DNA of 64,000 nt from Terriglobia bacterium (GTDB taxonomy: Bacteria > Acidobacteriota > Terriglobia > Terriglobales > SCQP01), in NCBI GenBank assembly GCA_021323595.1, contig JAJPKR010000006.1, forward strand, positions 62,001-126,000, given 5' to 3'. This document shows, piece by piece, positions 17,601 to 24,857 of this stretch. Every line of letters begins with the position of its first letter. Position 1 is the first letter of the stretch. Below the pieces are notes generated by a model. It saw only the letters and a program-made list of their open reading frames with translations, ran no database searches and was not told the DNA's origin. The position numbers and the translations under genes are program-made.

Positions 17601-17832
17601 GAGCAGCCAGTTGGCGTATTTCGAGACCGCGGTCGAAGACGGCGATGCGCCGCCGACCCGCGCCGACCTAGGGCAATACGAGGTCTTGCGCGGGGAGCTC
17701 AAGGGCTTGCAAGACGCTTGGAGTGCGGTGTTGCACTCCGACGTGCCGCAGCTCAATCGCCTGATGCGCAGCGCGGCGATTCCGGCCGTCGGCCTGGGTG
17801 GCGTGAACGACGAGGCCGGGCCGGGACGCTAG
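14668..17832 (+). CDS. secreted sortilin/VPS10-type beta-propeller 'glycosyl hydrolase'
   Basis: The 1054-residue protein starts with a signal peptide (MRRLVLALCVCSLTALALGA). The first 730 residues contain about ten Asp-box/BNR repeats such as SLDGGKTW, SEDGGKTW, STDDGATW, STDGGRTW, TVDGGQSW and SFDDGGQW, which form one or two propellers. The C-terminal third (about 750-1054) is a beta-rich domain followed by a helical region. Such proteins are abundant in Acidobacteriota and Bacteroidota and are often annotated as glycosyl hydrolases, though catalysis is rarely shown. The start is secure: GGAGG lies 6 nt before the ATG, and GATGAT preceded by TGC gives an extended -10 further upstream. It is probably periplasmic or on the cell surface. 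Confidence 0.85.
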   Translation: MRRLVLALCVCSLTALALGAQTLGKATLAGMKYRLIGPFRGGRAEAVTGIAGNPFVWFFGAAGGGVWKTGNAGLTWQPIFDKEPVSSIGAIAVAPSDPNVIYVGTGEACLRGDISYGDGMYKSLDGGKTWIHIGLDDTRHIAKILVDPHDPNRLYVAAIGHAFGPNPQRGVFRSEDGGKTWQRVLYVDDQTGAVDLTFDGANPHVLFAAMYQEVRKPWTFISGGPGSGIYRSTDDGATWQRLTGHGLPDGILGRIGLAVSPADPDRVWALIEAKKGGLYESNDRGESWRFITGDHRFLERAFYYTHIFADPHSAETIYILDTSMYRSTDGGRTWTRLHAPHGDHHGLWINPANSQWLINGNDGGATISLDGGKTWSTQDNQPTAQFYHVAVDDQLFYYVYGAQQDNSTVAIASATDHGGIGPRDWYAVGGGESGYIAPEPGNSRIVFAGGNYGILTRWDKATNQAYLVSPAPVNMDGSAAASQKYRFQWTAPLAFSPFDRHTLYFGAQVLFKTVDGGQSWQVISPDLTRNDKSKQEMPGGPITKDSTSVEFYDTIFTIAPSPLARGEIWVGSDDGLVHLTRDDGAHWENVTPGGLPAWSKISLIEASPFSAGAAYVAVNRNKNDDLNPYIYKTDDYGRTWTKIVQGIPAGSYVHVVRADPERRGLLYAGTETGVYISFDDGGQWQPLRLNLPTVSIRDLAVHDGDLVVATHGRAFWILDDLAPLRQLTPAALSEPVHLFTPRPAYRFHDGGQGGHGRPGIGANPPRGIIVDYELATLPKGDITLDVLDARGRVIRHFTSAKPDGGISGPEAESNNWQPPEPALPKKAGLNRFVWDMREAPPRPVPRAVYDTGLPEGVLVLPGKYQIRLTVDGKPFTAPCQVLADPRVKLPMTELQAQFELAGRVRDLLDADHAEVLAIRQLRDELTALERRLDPPSGAAGQVVTAAQALDRKITAIEDQLISRASTADEDQLNYGNMLSSQLAYFETAVEDGDAPPTRADLGQYEVLRGELKGLQDAWSAVLHSDVPQLNRLMRSAAIPAVGLGGVNDEAGPGR

Positions 17833-17931
17833 CTAACGCGAGGAGTAGAGATAGGCGGCAATATTCTTGGCGTCGGCAGGGGCCACGCGCATCTCCGGCA
17901 TGTCCATTTGAAGCGGCGGCGAAAGCTTCCG
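17833..17931 (-). pseudogene. C-terminal remnant of a cytochrome c-like domain
   Basis: The minus strand encodes about 31 residues ending in a stop at 17835-17833: PPLQMDMPEMRV followed by APADAKNIAAYLYSSR. This reads like the end of a small cytochrome c, with the axial-methionine segment MPEMRV and the last helix ADAKNIAAYL. No CxxCH haem-binding motif occurs upstream on this strand; the sequence runs into the CBS gene's promoter. It directly abuts the VPS10 gene stop. I read it as the stump of a truncated gene. Confidence 0.5.
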
Positions 17932-17991
17932 GGCGCTGCGCCGCTGCCGGCTGCGCGCGGCGCCGCCGGCACGCGATAATGGAGCAGAATC

Positions 17992-18378
17992 ATGACGTGC
18001 CGCGAGGCAATGGAACGGCAGTTCGATTTTTGCCTGGGTCACGAGCGCCTGCTGGATGCCATCGAGATCATGAGCGCCACCGGGGACGACCGCGTGCCGG
18101 TGGTGACGGAAAAAACGACGATGCAGTTCGAGGGCATCATCACGGCGCGTGCCGCTCTGCTGCGGCTCGGCTTGACCGATCGCCGGCCGTCCGAGGTGAT
18201 GTGCCGCGAAGTTGCGGCGCCGGCGCTGGCGCCGTTGCGGCCCGAACAGGACGTGGGCGAAGCCGGAGCCGCGTTTCGCCAGCACGCGGTTTCATGGCTG
18301 CCGGTGGTGGCCGAAGGCCGTTTGATCGGCGTCCTGCGCGCGTCGCGTCTTGCGCCCGCCGCGAGCGGGGTAAAATAA
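17992..18378 (+). CDS. small tandem CBS-domain protein
   Basis: The 128-residue protein consists almost entirely of two CBS motifs, at about 1-60 (DAIEIMSATGDDRVPVV and FEGIITARAAL) and about 68-125 (VGEAGAAFRQHAVSWLPVV and LIGVLRASRL). Stand-alone CBS pairs bind adenosine nucleotides and regulate partner proteins. GATAAT followed by GG lies 11 nt before the ATG, with a GGAG 7 nt before it, so it has its own promoter. The multi-S1 protein gene starts 22 nt downstream. The partner is unknown. Confidence 0.75.
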   Translation: MTCREAMERQFDFCLGHERLLDAIEIMSATGDDRVPVVTEKTTMQFEGIITARAALLRLGLTDRRPSEVMCREVAAPALAPLRPEQDVGEAGAAFRQHAVSWLPVVAEGRLIGVLRASRLAPAASGVK

Positions 18379-18400
18379 CCGCATCCCCCTAACTGAGCGC

Positions 18401-20077
18401 ATGGCTGATCCGACCCTCCCTTCGACTCCCGTGGCGCCTGCCGCGGAGCCGGCCGCCGAAGCGACGTTCGCGGACCTGTTGGCGCAATACGGCGCCGAAC
18501 CGGCTGCGCACGGGCCAGCTCCCGGCGATCGCCTGACCGGCCGCGTGGTCAAGATCACGGCGGACGCCGTGCTGGTCGATATCGGCGCCAAAGCCGAGGC
18601 GATGGTGCCGATCGAGCAACTTCGCGACGCGGAGGGCCAGCTGCAAGTCGCGATCGGCGACTCGCTTCCGGTCGTGGTCGAGAGCCGCGATCCCGACGGC
18701 AACCTCAAGCTCAGCCGCTTGTCGCCCGATCGGCCGCGCAATTTGGAAGACCTCAAGGTCGCTTACGAGAACAACCTGGTCATTTGGGCCAAGGTTACCG
18801 GCATTATCAAGGGTGGCTTCGCGGTCAGCGCCGGCGAACGCGGTTTCATGCCGCAATCGCGCAGCGGCGTGCGCGACGCAGGCGAGATGTACAAGCTGGT
18901 CGGCCAAGAAGTGCGCTGCCGCATCGTCCGCGAGCCGCAAAAAAAGAATCTGATTCTCGACCGGCGGGTGGTGATCGAAGAAGAAGAGGAGCAGGCGCGC
19001 CGCGCCACGCTGGAGCGCCTGCGCGAAGGCGATCGCGTGCGCGGAACGGTGCGCAGCCTGGCGACGTACGGTGCGTTCGTGGACCTCGGTGGTCTCGACG
19101 CTCTGCTGCATGTCTCCGACATGGCATGGACGCATTTGCCCGATCCCGGCAAGATGCTGGCCATCGGCGATTCAGTCGAGGTCGTGGTCCTCAAGATCGA
19201 CGCCGCCAAGCGGCGTGTCTCGGTAGGGCTGAAGCAACTTTTGCCCGATCCGTGGACGGGCGTCGCCGAACGTTTCCAAGTCGGCCAACGGGTGCGGGGC
19301 ACGGTCTTGCGCACAACGGACTTCGGCGCCTTCGTTGAGATCGAGCCCGGCATCGAGGGCCTGATTCACGTCAGCGAGATGTCGTGGTCGCGGCGCATCC
19401 GCAAGGCCGAGGATGTCGTCAAGCCGGGGGACACGGTCGAATGCGTGATCCTGCAGGTCAACGCCGAGCAGCGGCGCATCGGCTTGGGCCTGAAGCAGGC
19501 GCTGGGCGATCCCTGGGAAGATGCCGAAACCCGCTACGCGCCCGGCGTGATTCTCGAGGGGCGTGTGCGCAACTTGCAGCCGTTCGGCGCCTTTCTCGAA
19601 ATCGCCGAAGGCGTGGATGGGATGGTTCATATCGGCGATTTGAGCGAAGAGCGCCTCAAACACCCCAGCGAAGTCGTCAAGATCGGCGATACGCTGCGCG
19701 TCGTCGTGCTCGAACTCGACCGCGAGAAGCGCCGGCTTCGCCTCGGCCTCAAGCAACTCGCGCCCACGCCCGCCGACGACTACATTCAAGCCCATGCCGT
19801 GGGCGACATCGTGAGCGGGCGCGTGCTTCGCGCCTATCCCGGCCGGGTGGAATTGGCCGAAGGCGTCGAGGCCGCTTGCCCATCAGCCGCGCCGCCCGCG
19901 CGCCGCATCGAAGAAGGCACGCTGGCCGCGAAGCTGGCCGCGGTTTGGAAGCCCGCGCAGGCCGCGAGCGCCGCTGTCGAGACGCCGCGGCTCGAACTCA
20001 AACCAGGCTCGGTGCGAAGGTTCCAAATCTCCCGGCTCGATGCCGAGCATAAGGCGATTGAGGTCGAGCCCGCTTAA
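18401..20077 (+). CDS. rpsA: multi-S1-domain RNA-binding protein (ribosomal protein S1-like)
   Basis: The protein has 558 residues. An Ala/Pro-rich N terminus of about 40 residues precedes five clear S1 OB-folds and a weaker sixth. They start near residues 44 (GDRLTGRVVKI), 125, 208 (GDRVRGTVRSLATYGAFVDL), 293 (GQRVRGTVLRTTDFGAFVEI), 380 (GVILEGRVRNLQPFGAFLEI) and 466. The third to fifth have the canonical GAF[VL][DE][IL]...L[IL]HV/I[SG] signature. This is the architecture of ribosomal protein S1, which helps mRNA bind the 30S subunit. If many mRNAs are leaderless, S1 could be less critical here. The last domain is degenerate. TAAAAT at 18370-18375 lies 25 nt upstream, overlapping the CBS gene end. 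Confidence 0.85.
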   Translation: MADPTLPSTPVAPAAEPAAEATFADLLAQYGAEPAAHGPAPGDRLTGRVVKITADAVLVDIGAKAEAMVPIEQLRDAEGQLQVAIGDSLPVVVESRDPDGNLKLSRLSPDRPRNLEDLKVAYENNLVIWAKVTGIIKGGFAVSAGERGFMPQSRSGVRDAGEMYKLVGQEVRCRIVREPQKKNLILDRRVVIEEEEEQARRATLERLREGDRVRGTVRSLATYGAFVDLGGLDALLHVSDMAWTHLPDPGKMLAIGDSVEVVVLKIDAAKRRVSVGLKQLLPDPWTGVAERFQVGQRVRGTVLRTTDFGAFVEIEPGIEGLIHVSEMSWSRRIRKAEDVVKPGDTVECVILQVNAEQRRIGLGLKQALGDPWEDAETRYAPGVILEGRVRNLQPFGAFLEIAEGVDGMVHIGDLSEERLKHPSEVVKIGDTLRVVVLELDREKRRLRLGLKQLAPTPADDYIQAHAVGDIVSGRVLRAYPGRVELAEGVEAACPSAAPPARRIEEGTLAAKLAAVWKPAQAASAAVETPRLELKPGSVRRFQISRLDAEHKAIEVEPA

Positions 20078-20223
20078 GTCTGGCTCACCCGTGCGCGTTG
20101 CCGGCCGGAATTGACGCCGGCCCGCGTCAGAACTCACTTCGATCGCGGATCCCCGCCCGCGCATCCTCGGTGCCAAGTTCATTTTCCGGGGACAGCGCCG
20201 GGCGATGGCGATGCCCGCGCGGA

Positions 20224-20883
20224 TCAAAGCAGGGGGACGAACCGGCACGCACCCAGCCAGGTCGTGTGCAGCCGGCCGCCGCTCTTGCGGCCGAGCCAAA
20301 GATCTTGATCTTCGTCGCGGCTGGGCCAGGGCGCTTGCGGATAGACGATGCGGCCGCCTTCGGCCAGTTGCGCCAAGAGCTCACCCGGCGCGCGGTCGAA
20401 GCAGGCGGCGGCGAGGATCGCGTCGAAGGGCGCTTGCTCGCGCCACCCCCGGCGTCCGTCGCCGACTCGCATCTCGACTTTCTCCGCCAGACCGAGCGCA
20501 TGCAGGCGCGCCTGCGCCTCGGGGACGTGCGGCGCGTGGAGCTCGATGGCGAAGACGCGTGCGGCGAGCTGGGCCAAGATCGCGGTTTGGTAGCCGCTGC
20601 CGCTGCCGATTTCGAGCACGCGATCTTCCTTCCTCAGCGCGAGCGCTTGGGTCATCAGGCCGACGATGTAAGGCTGGGAGACGGTGGCGCCGCCGGCGAT
20701 GGGGAGGGGATGATCCTCGTAAGCCTCGTCGGCCAGGTCTGGCGGCGCGAAGAGATGCCGCGGAATCGCCTGCATCGCTGCGAGGACGTGCTCGTCGCTG
20801 ATGCCGCGGCGGCGGAGCTGCTCGTGGACCATCTGCCGCCGCGCTTCATCGAAGCGGTCATGCCCCTCGCCGGCCGGCTGCAT
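20224..20883 (-). CDS. pcm: protein-L-isoaspartate O-methyltransferase
   Basis: This 219-residue cytosolic enzyme methylates isoaspartyl residues for repair of damaged proteins. Family signatures are the N-terminal DEARRQMVHEQLRRRGI, the stretch RHLFAPPDLADEAYEDHPLPI, and the SAM-binding motif VLEIGSGSGYQTAILA (about 95-110). The C-terminal block GGRIVYPQ precedes the conserved final strands. The length is normal. It is the last gene of the leftward tRNA/MBL/tlyA/nadK/lhgO run, 47 nt after the oxidase gene, and converges on the S1 gene. In many bacteria pcm is stress-regulated; no regulator is visible here. Confidence 0.93.
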   Translation of the reverse strand: MQPAGEGHDRFDEARRQMVHEQLRRRGISDEHVLAAMQAIPRHLFAPPDLADEAYEDHPLPIAGGATVSQPYIVGLMTQALALRKEDRVLEIGSGSGYQTAILAQLAARVFAIELHAPHVPEAQARLHALGLAEKVEMRVGDGRRGWREQAPFDAILAAACFDRAPGELLAQLAEGGRIVYPQAPWPSRDEDQDLWLGRKSGGRLHTTWLGACRFVPLL

Positions 20884-20930
20884 GATGACTCAATCTTGAA
20901 CCAAGAAAGCCGAGCCGGCCGCCGGCGTCC

Positions 20931-22052
20931 CTAATCGGCGGCGATCAGCTCGACGGCTTCTTGGGCGAGCGACAAGCACGCGGTCAGGCCGGGCGATTCG
21001 ATGCCGAGCAGGTGGACGATGTTCGCATGCCGGGCGTCACGCTCGACCACGAAGTCCCCCGACGGCCGCGGCGCGGCGGAGTGGTCGTGGGCGCCGTGCT
21101 CGGGAACCAGCTTCGGCCGCAAGCCGCTATAGGCAAGCGACAAGTCTTCGAGCTGCAAATCCGGCAGAATATGGCGGCCCTGTTCCAGGAAGAACTCCCG
21201 TGGCAGCAGGTCGTGTTCGTAATCGTCTTTGGCGGCGACGTAGCGCGCGGTGGGTCCGAGCAGCAGCGCGTCGTCCACCGTGCGGGTGACGTGGATGCCG
21301 AGGCTGAGCGGTGTCGGCAGGGGATAGATCAAGCCGCGCACCCAGTCGCGGCGGCGGCGGTGGATGTGACAATATTCGCCGCGCACCGGATAGACGGTGT
21401 AACGGTCCTCGCCCGCCATGCGCGCCACCTCGTCAGCGTAAAGGCCGGCGGCATTGATGAGCAGGTCGGCGGTGAAATCGCCGTTGCCGGTGTGCAGTTC
21501 CAGCCGGCCTTGCCGCGCCGCCATGTCCAGCAGCCGCGTGTGCGGAGCGAAGCTGGCGCCCCGCTCCTGCGCCAGCCGCAACAGCGTGTGCACCAGCGCC
21601 TCGGCGCTCAATACGCCGGCCGATGGCACCCACAAGCTCGCCGCCACTTGCAGGTGCGGTTCATGCCGGCGCGATTGCGCGGGATCGAGCAGCTCGAGCC
21701 CCGCGACGCCGTTGGCGGCGCCTCGCCGCGCCAATTCCTCGAGCGCGGGCACCTGCTCCGGCCCCGTCGCCACCACCAGCTTGCCGCAGGGCCGCCAGGG
21801 CACGCCGTGGCGGTCGCAGAACTCCCGGAGCATGCGGTTGCCGCGCAAGCAATGGAAGCCCTTGCGGGAGCCGGCGGCATAGTAGATGCCCGAGTGCAGG
21901 ACGCCGCTATTGCGCGAGCTCGTGACCATGCCCGGTTTGGGCAACGCTTCGAGCAGATAGACGTCGGAGAAGCGCTCGGCGGCGGCCGCGGCGATGGCAC
22001 AGCCCACCACGCCCGCGCCGACCACGACCAAAGTGCGGGAATCGGACGGCAT
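20931..22052 (-). CDS. lhgO: L-2-hydroxyglutarate oxidase-like FAD-dependent oxidoreductase
   Basis: The 373-residue protein begins with the FAD dinucleotide-binding motif VVVGAGVVGCAIAAAAAE (about 9-26). It continues with the L-2-hydroxyglutarate dehydrogenase/oxidase signature SSRNSGVLHSGIYYAAGS (about 45-62). The C-terminal part contains GLRPKL. These match the LhgO/L2HGDH group of the DAO superfamily, which oxidises L-2-hydroxyglutarate to 2-oxoglutarate. A glycerol-3-phosphate dehydrogenase-like relative is the main alternative. The gene follows nadK with no spacing: its ATG directly follows the nadK stop, which implies translational coupling. Confidence 0.85.
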   Translation of the reverse strand: MPSDSRTLVVVGAGVVGCAIAAAAAERFSDVYLLEALPKPGMVTSSRNSGVLHSGIYYAAGSRKGFHCLRGNRMLREFCDRHGVPWRPCGKLVVATGPEQVPALEELARRGAANGVAGLELLDPAQSRRHEPHLQVAASLWVPSAGVLSAEALVHTLLRLAQERGASFAPHTRLLDMAARQGRLELHTGNGDFTADLLINAAGLYADEVARMAGEDRYTVYPVRGEYCHIHRRRRDWVRGLIYPLPTPLSLGIHVTRTVDDALLLGPTARYVAAKDDYEHDLLPREFFLEQGRHILPDLQLEDLSLAYSGLRPKLVPEHGAHDHSAAPRPSGDFVVERDARHANIVHLLGIESPGLTACLSLAQEAVELIAAD

Positions 22053-22901
22053 TTAGACCCAGTTCAACTTGTCGCGCAGCACGGAAAAGAAAGAATATTG
22101 CGGACTGCGCACGAGCGTCACCCCGTGCTCGGCAGTGCGGCAGATCACGCAGTCGCCGGCTTCGAGCGGTATGCCTTCCTGGCCGTCGAGCGTCAAGAAG
22201 GTCTGCACGGCGGCATTGCGCAACCGCGCCTCGATCACCGCCGTGTCGTGCACGATCAAGGGGCGGCTGCTGAGCGTGTGCGCGCAGATGGGTGTGATCA
22301 CCAGCGCCCCGAGCGCCGGATGCAGGATGGGGCCGCCGGCGCTGAGTGAATAGGCCGTCGAGCCGGTTGCGGTCGAAACGATCAGGCCGTCGGCGCGCAG
22401 CACCGAGACCGGCTGGCGATCCACGAGCAATTCCAACTCGATGATGCGCGCCGGCGCCGCCTTGCTGATGACGGCTTCATTGAGCCCGTCGAGCTGCGCC
22501 ACCTGCCGGCCGCCGCGTTCGACCGTGGTTACCACCGCGGCGCGGTAATCGCGCTGGAAGTCGCCGGCCAGGATCGGCGCCAGCGCCTCGGGAAGATGGC
22601 GCGCGGCCAGTTCGGTCAAGAACCCGAGGGTGCCCAAATTGATGCCGAGCAGCGGCGTGTCGGAGCCGCGCAACAAACGCGCTACGCGCAAGAGCGTGCC
22701 GTCGCCGCCCAGCACGATCGCCAGGCGCGGCGCTTGCCGGCGCCAGTCTTCGCCGGCGGGGGCGCGGCCGATCGCCGCCGCCGTCGCCCCATCCAGCGCC
22801 ACGGCCTCGCCCCGCGTTTCGAGCCAATCGGTCAGAGTGCGGGCGATCTCCGGCACGCGGGGATGGTTGGGCTTGGAGAAAATTCCGACCGGCGACTTCA
22901 T
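22053..22901 (-). CDS. nadK: NAD kinase
   Basis: The 282-residue protein carries the NAD kinase signature VLGGDGTLLRVARL, with catalytic Asp67, followed by GINLGTLGFLTE. The second conserved block is NEAVISKAAPARIIELEL, and the third is DGLIVSTATGSTAYSLSAGGPI. It phosphorylates NAD to NADP in the cytosol. It lies 14 nt downstream of tlyA and abuts lhgO. A GATAAT within the palindrome AACGATTATCGTT (22911-22923), at the end of tlyA, may add an internal promoter. Confidence 0.95.
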   Translation of the reverse strand: MKSPVGIFSKPNHPRVPEIARTLTDWLETRGEAVALDGATAAAIGRAPAGEDWRRQAPRLAIVLGGDGTLLRVARLLRGSDTPLLGINLGTLGFLTELAARHLPEALAPILAGDFQRDYRAAVVTTVERGGRQVAQLDGLNEAVISKAAPARIIELELLVDRQPVSVLRADGLIVSTATGSTAYSLSAGGPILHPALGALVITPICAHTLSSRPLIVHDTAVIEARLRNAAVQTFLTLDGQEGIPLEAGDCVICRTAEHGVTLVRSPQYSFFSVLRDKLNWV

Positions 22902-22915
22902 GGTTCAGAGAACGA

Positions 22916-23671
22916 TTATCGTTCAGCGCGCAGGAAAAACTCCTGGTTGCCCTCGCCGCCCAGGATCGGGCTGGCGATTTCGCCGCGTGGCTGGAGTCCC
23001 GCCGCCGCCAGCGCCGCGCGCACGCGCGCCACCGCCGCCGCCCGCGCCGCGGCGCTGCGCACGACCCCGCGCTTGCCGATCTGCGCGCGGCCGGCTTCGA
23101 ATTGCGGCTTGACCAGCACCAATATCGTTCCGCCCGGGCGCAGCAGCGGCGCCAGAGCCGGCAGGAGCAGCGTCGCCGAGATGAAGGAAACATCCACGGT
23201 GATCAGATCGATCGCCTCGGCAAAATCCGCGCGCCGCAGCCGCCGCCCGTCGCACTGCTCCCGCGCCATCACCCGCGGATCCGCCCGCAGCCGCGGGTCA
23301 AGCTGACCGGATCCGACATCAATGGCGTAGACGCGCCGCGCGCCGTGGCGCAGCAGACAATCGGTGAAGCCGCCGGTCGAGGCGCCCACGTCGAGGCAGA
23401 TCCAGCCGGCGGGGTCGAGGGCGAAGGCCGCGAGCGCCGCCTCCAGCTTGATGCCGCCGCGCCCGACGAAGGGGTGGTCTTCGCCGCGCCGTTCGACGCG
23501 CGCGTCGCCGGGGACTAGCGTGCTCGGCTTGGTGACGATGTGGCCGTCGAGCGCGATATGGCCTTGCGCGATCAGCGCCTGCGCGCGCTCGCGGGAACTG
23601 GCCAGGCCGCGCTCGACCACCAGACGATCGAGGCGCGTGCGCCGCGAAGCCGGGCGGCTGGAGTCAGGCAT
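22916..23671 (-). CDS. tlyA: TlyA family rRNA 2'-O-methyltransferase/hemolysin-like protein
   Basis: The 251-residue protein has an N-terminal S4 RNA-binding domain (RTRLDRLVVERGLASSRERA, about 10-70). The C-terminal FtsJ-type methyltransferase domain carries the SAM motif CLDVGASTGGFTDCLL (about 85-100). A KPQFEAGRAQIGKRGVV stretch near 180 is typical. TlyA of mycobacteria 2'-O-methylates 16S and 23S rRNA and confers capreomycin sensitivity; the same reaction is likely here. I chose the ATG at 23671 because it overlaps the upstream MBL gene's stop by 8 nt (ATGCCTGA), a typical coupled start. A longer reading frame starting at 23725 lies wholly inside the MBL gene. Confidence 0.9.
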   Translation of the reverse strand: MPDSSRPASRRTRLDRLVVERGLASSRERAQALIAQGHIALDGHIVTKPSTLVPGDARVERRGEDHPFVGRGGIKLEAALAAFALDPAGWICLDVGASTGGFTDCLLRHGARRVYAIDVGSGQLDPRLRADPRVMAREQCDGRRLRRADFAEAIDLITVDVSFISATLLLPALAPLLRPGGTILVLVKPQFEAGRAQIGKRGVVRSAAARAAAVARVRAALAAAGLQPRGEIASPILGGEGNQEFFLRAER

Positions 23672-24476
23672 GCGCCAGCGCGCAAAGATGGGGGCCGAGT
23701 TCGCGCTCGTCTTGCCGCGCCGCATCGGCCGATTCCAGGCCCAAGTTCACGCGCTTGATCACCCGATACGGCGCCGGAATCTCACGCCGTCCGCGCTGAA
23801 TGTAGGCCACGGACTCGGCTTCGCCGCGCGCGGCCAGGGCTTCGTTGGCGCGCCGCAGCTCGCCCAAGGATGCCGCGAAGACGCCATCCGCGGCGCGCGC
23901 GTCGCCGGGGTCGGCGTAATGCCCGGGCAGGACCGTGATCGCCTCCGGCAGCGCCGCCAGCCGCTGCAACGTGGCATAAAGGCGGCGGCTCCAGGCTTCG
24001 GCGCGGCCGCCCAAGTCGGGCCGTCCCAGCGATCGCAAGAAAATCGGGTCGCCAGTCAGCAGATAGGCGCCGTTCACCAGCAGGCTGACTTGCCCCAACG
24101 TGTGCCCGCGCGTGTGCAGAACGCGAATTTCCAACCCGTCCAGCCGTTCCCGCTGCCCTTCCCAGAGCGGCTCGAAGTCGAAAGCTGCCGGCTCCGATTC
24201 AAAGGGCGCCAAACCATCAAAGGGATGCAACCAATAGCCGGCGCCGTCCTGGCGTGCCAGCTCGCGTCCGCCGCTCTCGTGGTCGGCGTGCGCATGCATG
24301 TCCAGCACGCGCCGCAGCGGCGCGCCTTGAATGGCCCCCGTCGCGAACGACTCGGGTGAGCGGACATCGAGGATCAGAAGGTCGGGGATATCGGCCGTTT
24401 CGGCCGGGGTGGTCTTGCGACGAAGCCGCGCGTGCAACTCCGCCGCCGTGCATTCGGCAATTTCCTGCGCCCCCAT
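23664..24476 (-). CDS. rhodanese/MBL-fold protein with apparent internal deletion
   Basis: The protein has 270 residues. Residues 1-50 look like the first half of a rhodanese domain (AAELHARL, LLILDVRSPESFATGAI). The chain then jumps to the second half of the first MBL subdomain, LDMHAHADHESGGREL, with the HxHxDH site. The rest is the persulfide-dioxygenase-like MBL fold: HTRGHTLGQVS, LTGDPIFLRSLGRPDLGG, VLPGHY and a conserved C-terminal tail. Family members I know keep the whole rhodanese domain and the first MBL beta-strands between these two points, roughly 150 residues missing here. The reading frame is intact. The start is the ATG 23 nt after the tRNA-Leu gene; tlyA overlaps its end. The catalytic rhodanese loop is gone. 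Confidence 0.75.
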   Translation of the reverse strand: MGAQEIAECTAAELHARLRRKTTPAETADIPDLLILDVRSPESFATGAIQGAPLRRVLDMHAHADHESGGRELARQDGAGYWLHPFDGLAPFESEPAAFDFEPLWEGQRERLDGLEIRVLHTRGHTLGQVSLLVNGAYLLTGDPIFLRSLGRPDLGGRAEAWSRRLYATLQRLAALPEAITVLPGHYADPGDARAADGVFAASLGELRRANEALAARGEAESVAYIQRGRREIPAPYRVIKRVNLGLESADAARQDERELGPHLCALAHA

Positions 24477-24499
24477 ACCACCCCTCGTCGAATCCGAAT

Positions 24500-24587
24500 T
24501 GGTGCTGGAGGGGGGAATCGAACCCCCAAGGAGCAAAGCTCCGGCAGATTTTGAGTCTGCTGCGTCTGCCAGTTCCGCCACTCCAGC
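24500..24587 (-). tRNA. tRNA-Leu (anticodon CAA)
   Basis: The 88-nt minus-strand sequence folds as a class II tRNA with encoded CCA. The acceptor stem GCTGGAG pairs with CTCCAGC, and the discriminator is A. The anticodon stem GCAGA/TCTGC holds the loop CTCAAAA with anticodon CAA. The long variable arm is GGAGC-TTT-GCTCC. The T arm is GGGGG-TTCGATT-CCCCC. It lies 23 nt upstream of the MBL gene on the same strand and could share its transcript. Confidence 0.97.
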
Positions 24588-24605
24588 CCGCTCGTGCAAC
24601 TGCTT

Positions 24606-24611
24606 ACTGTA
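24606..24611 (-). promoter_or_regulatory. -10-like TACAGT for tRNA-Leu
   Basis: TACAGT on the minus strand ends 18 nt before the mature tRNA 5' end, a normal distance for a short 5' leader. No convincing -35 hexamer is seen. The remaining intergenic sequence up to 24842 holds no gene I can support. Confidence 0.35.
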
Positions 24612-24842
24612 CAACCGCTTGCACGCGCCGCGCCGTCGCACCCGCGCGCGGCGCCGTCCCATGCTCTGGTGGCCATTATCGCATTAAGCTTCGGCGGGCG
24701 CGGCCCGGCGTGCGATGAAGGCATGCGCTCGCGGCTCCGATGCGCGTTGCCGCTTTGTGAAAAGCCGGGCAGAAGACAATGGCCCAATCTCGATGGCGCG
24801 TCCGCCAGACGCCAGGCGGTTCGGCTCGGCGCCGGGGCCGTG

Positions 24843-24848
24843 TAGAGT
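24843..24848 (+). promoter_or_regulatory. -10-like TAGAGT before mazG operon
   Basis: TAGAGT ends 9 nt before the ATG at 24858, in an otherwise very GC-rich stretch. It probably drives the five-gene operon with a leaderless or nearly leaderless message. Confidence 0.35.
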
Positions 24849-24857
24849 TAAAGTTTC

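Noticed and set aside
24254-24718. Plus-strand frame containing GGIEPPRSKAPADFESAAS-like sequence
   Set aside because: This is the well-known artefact of translating a tRNA gene; it crosses tRNA-Leu(CAA).
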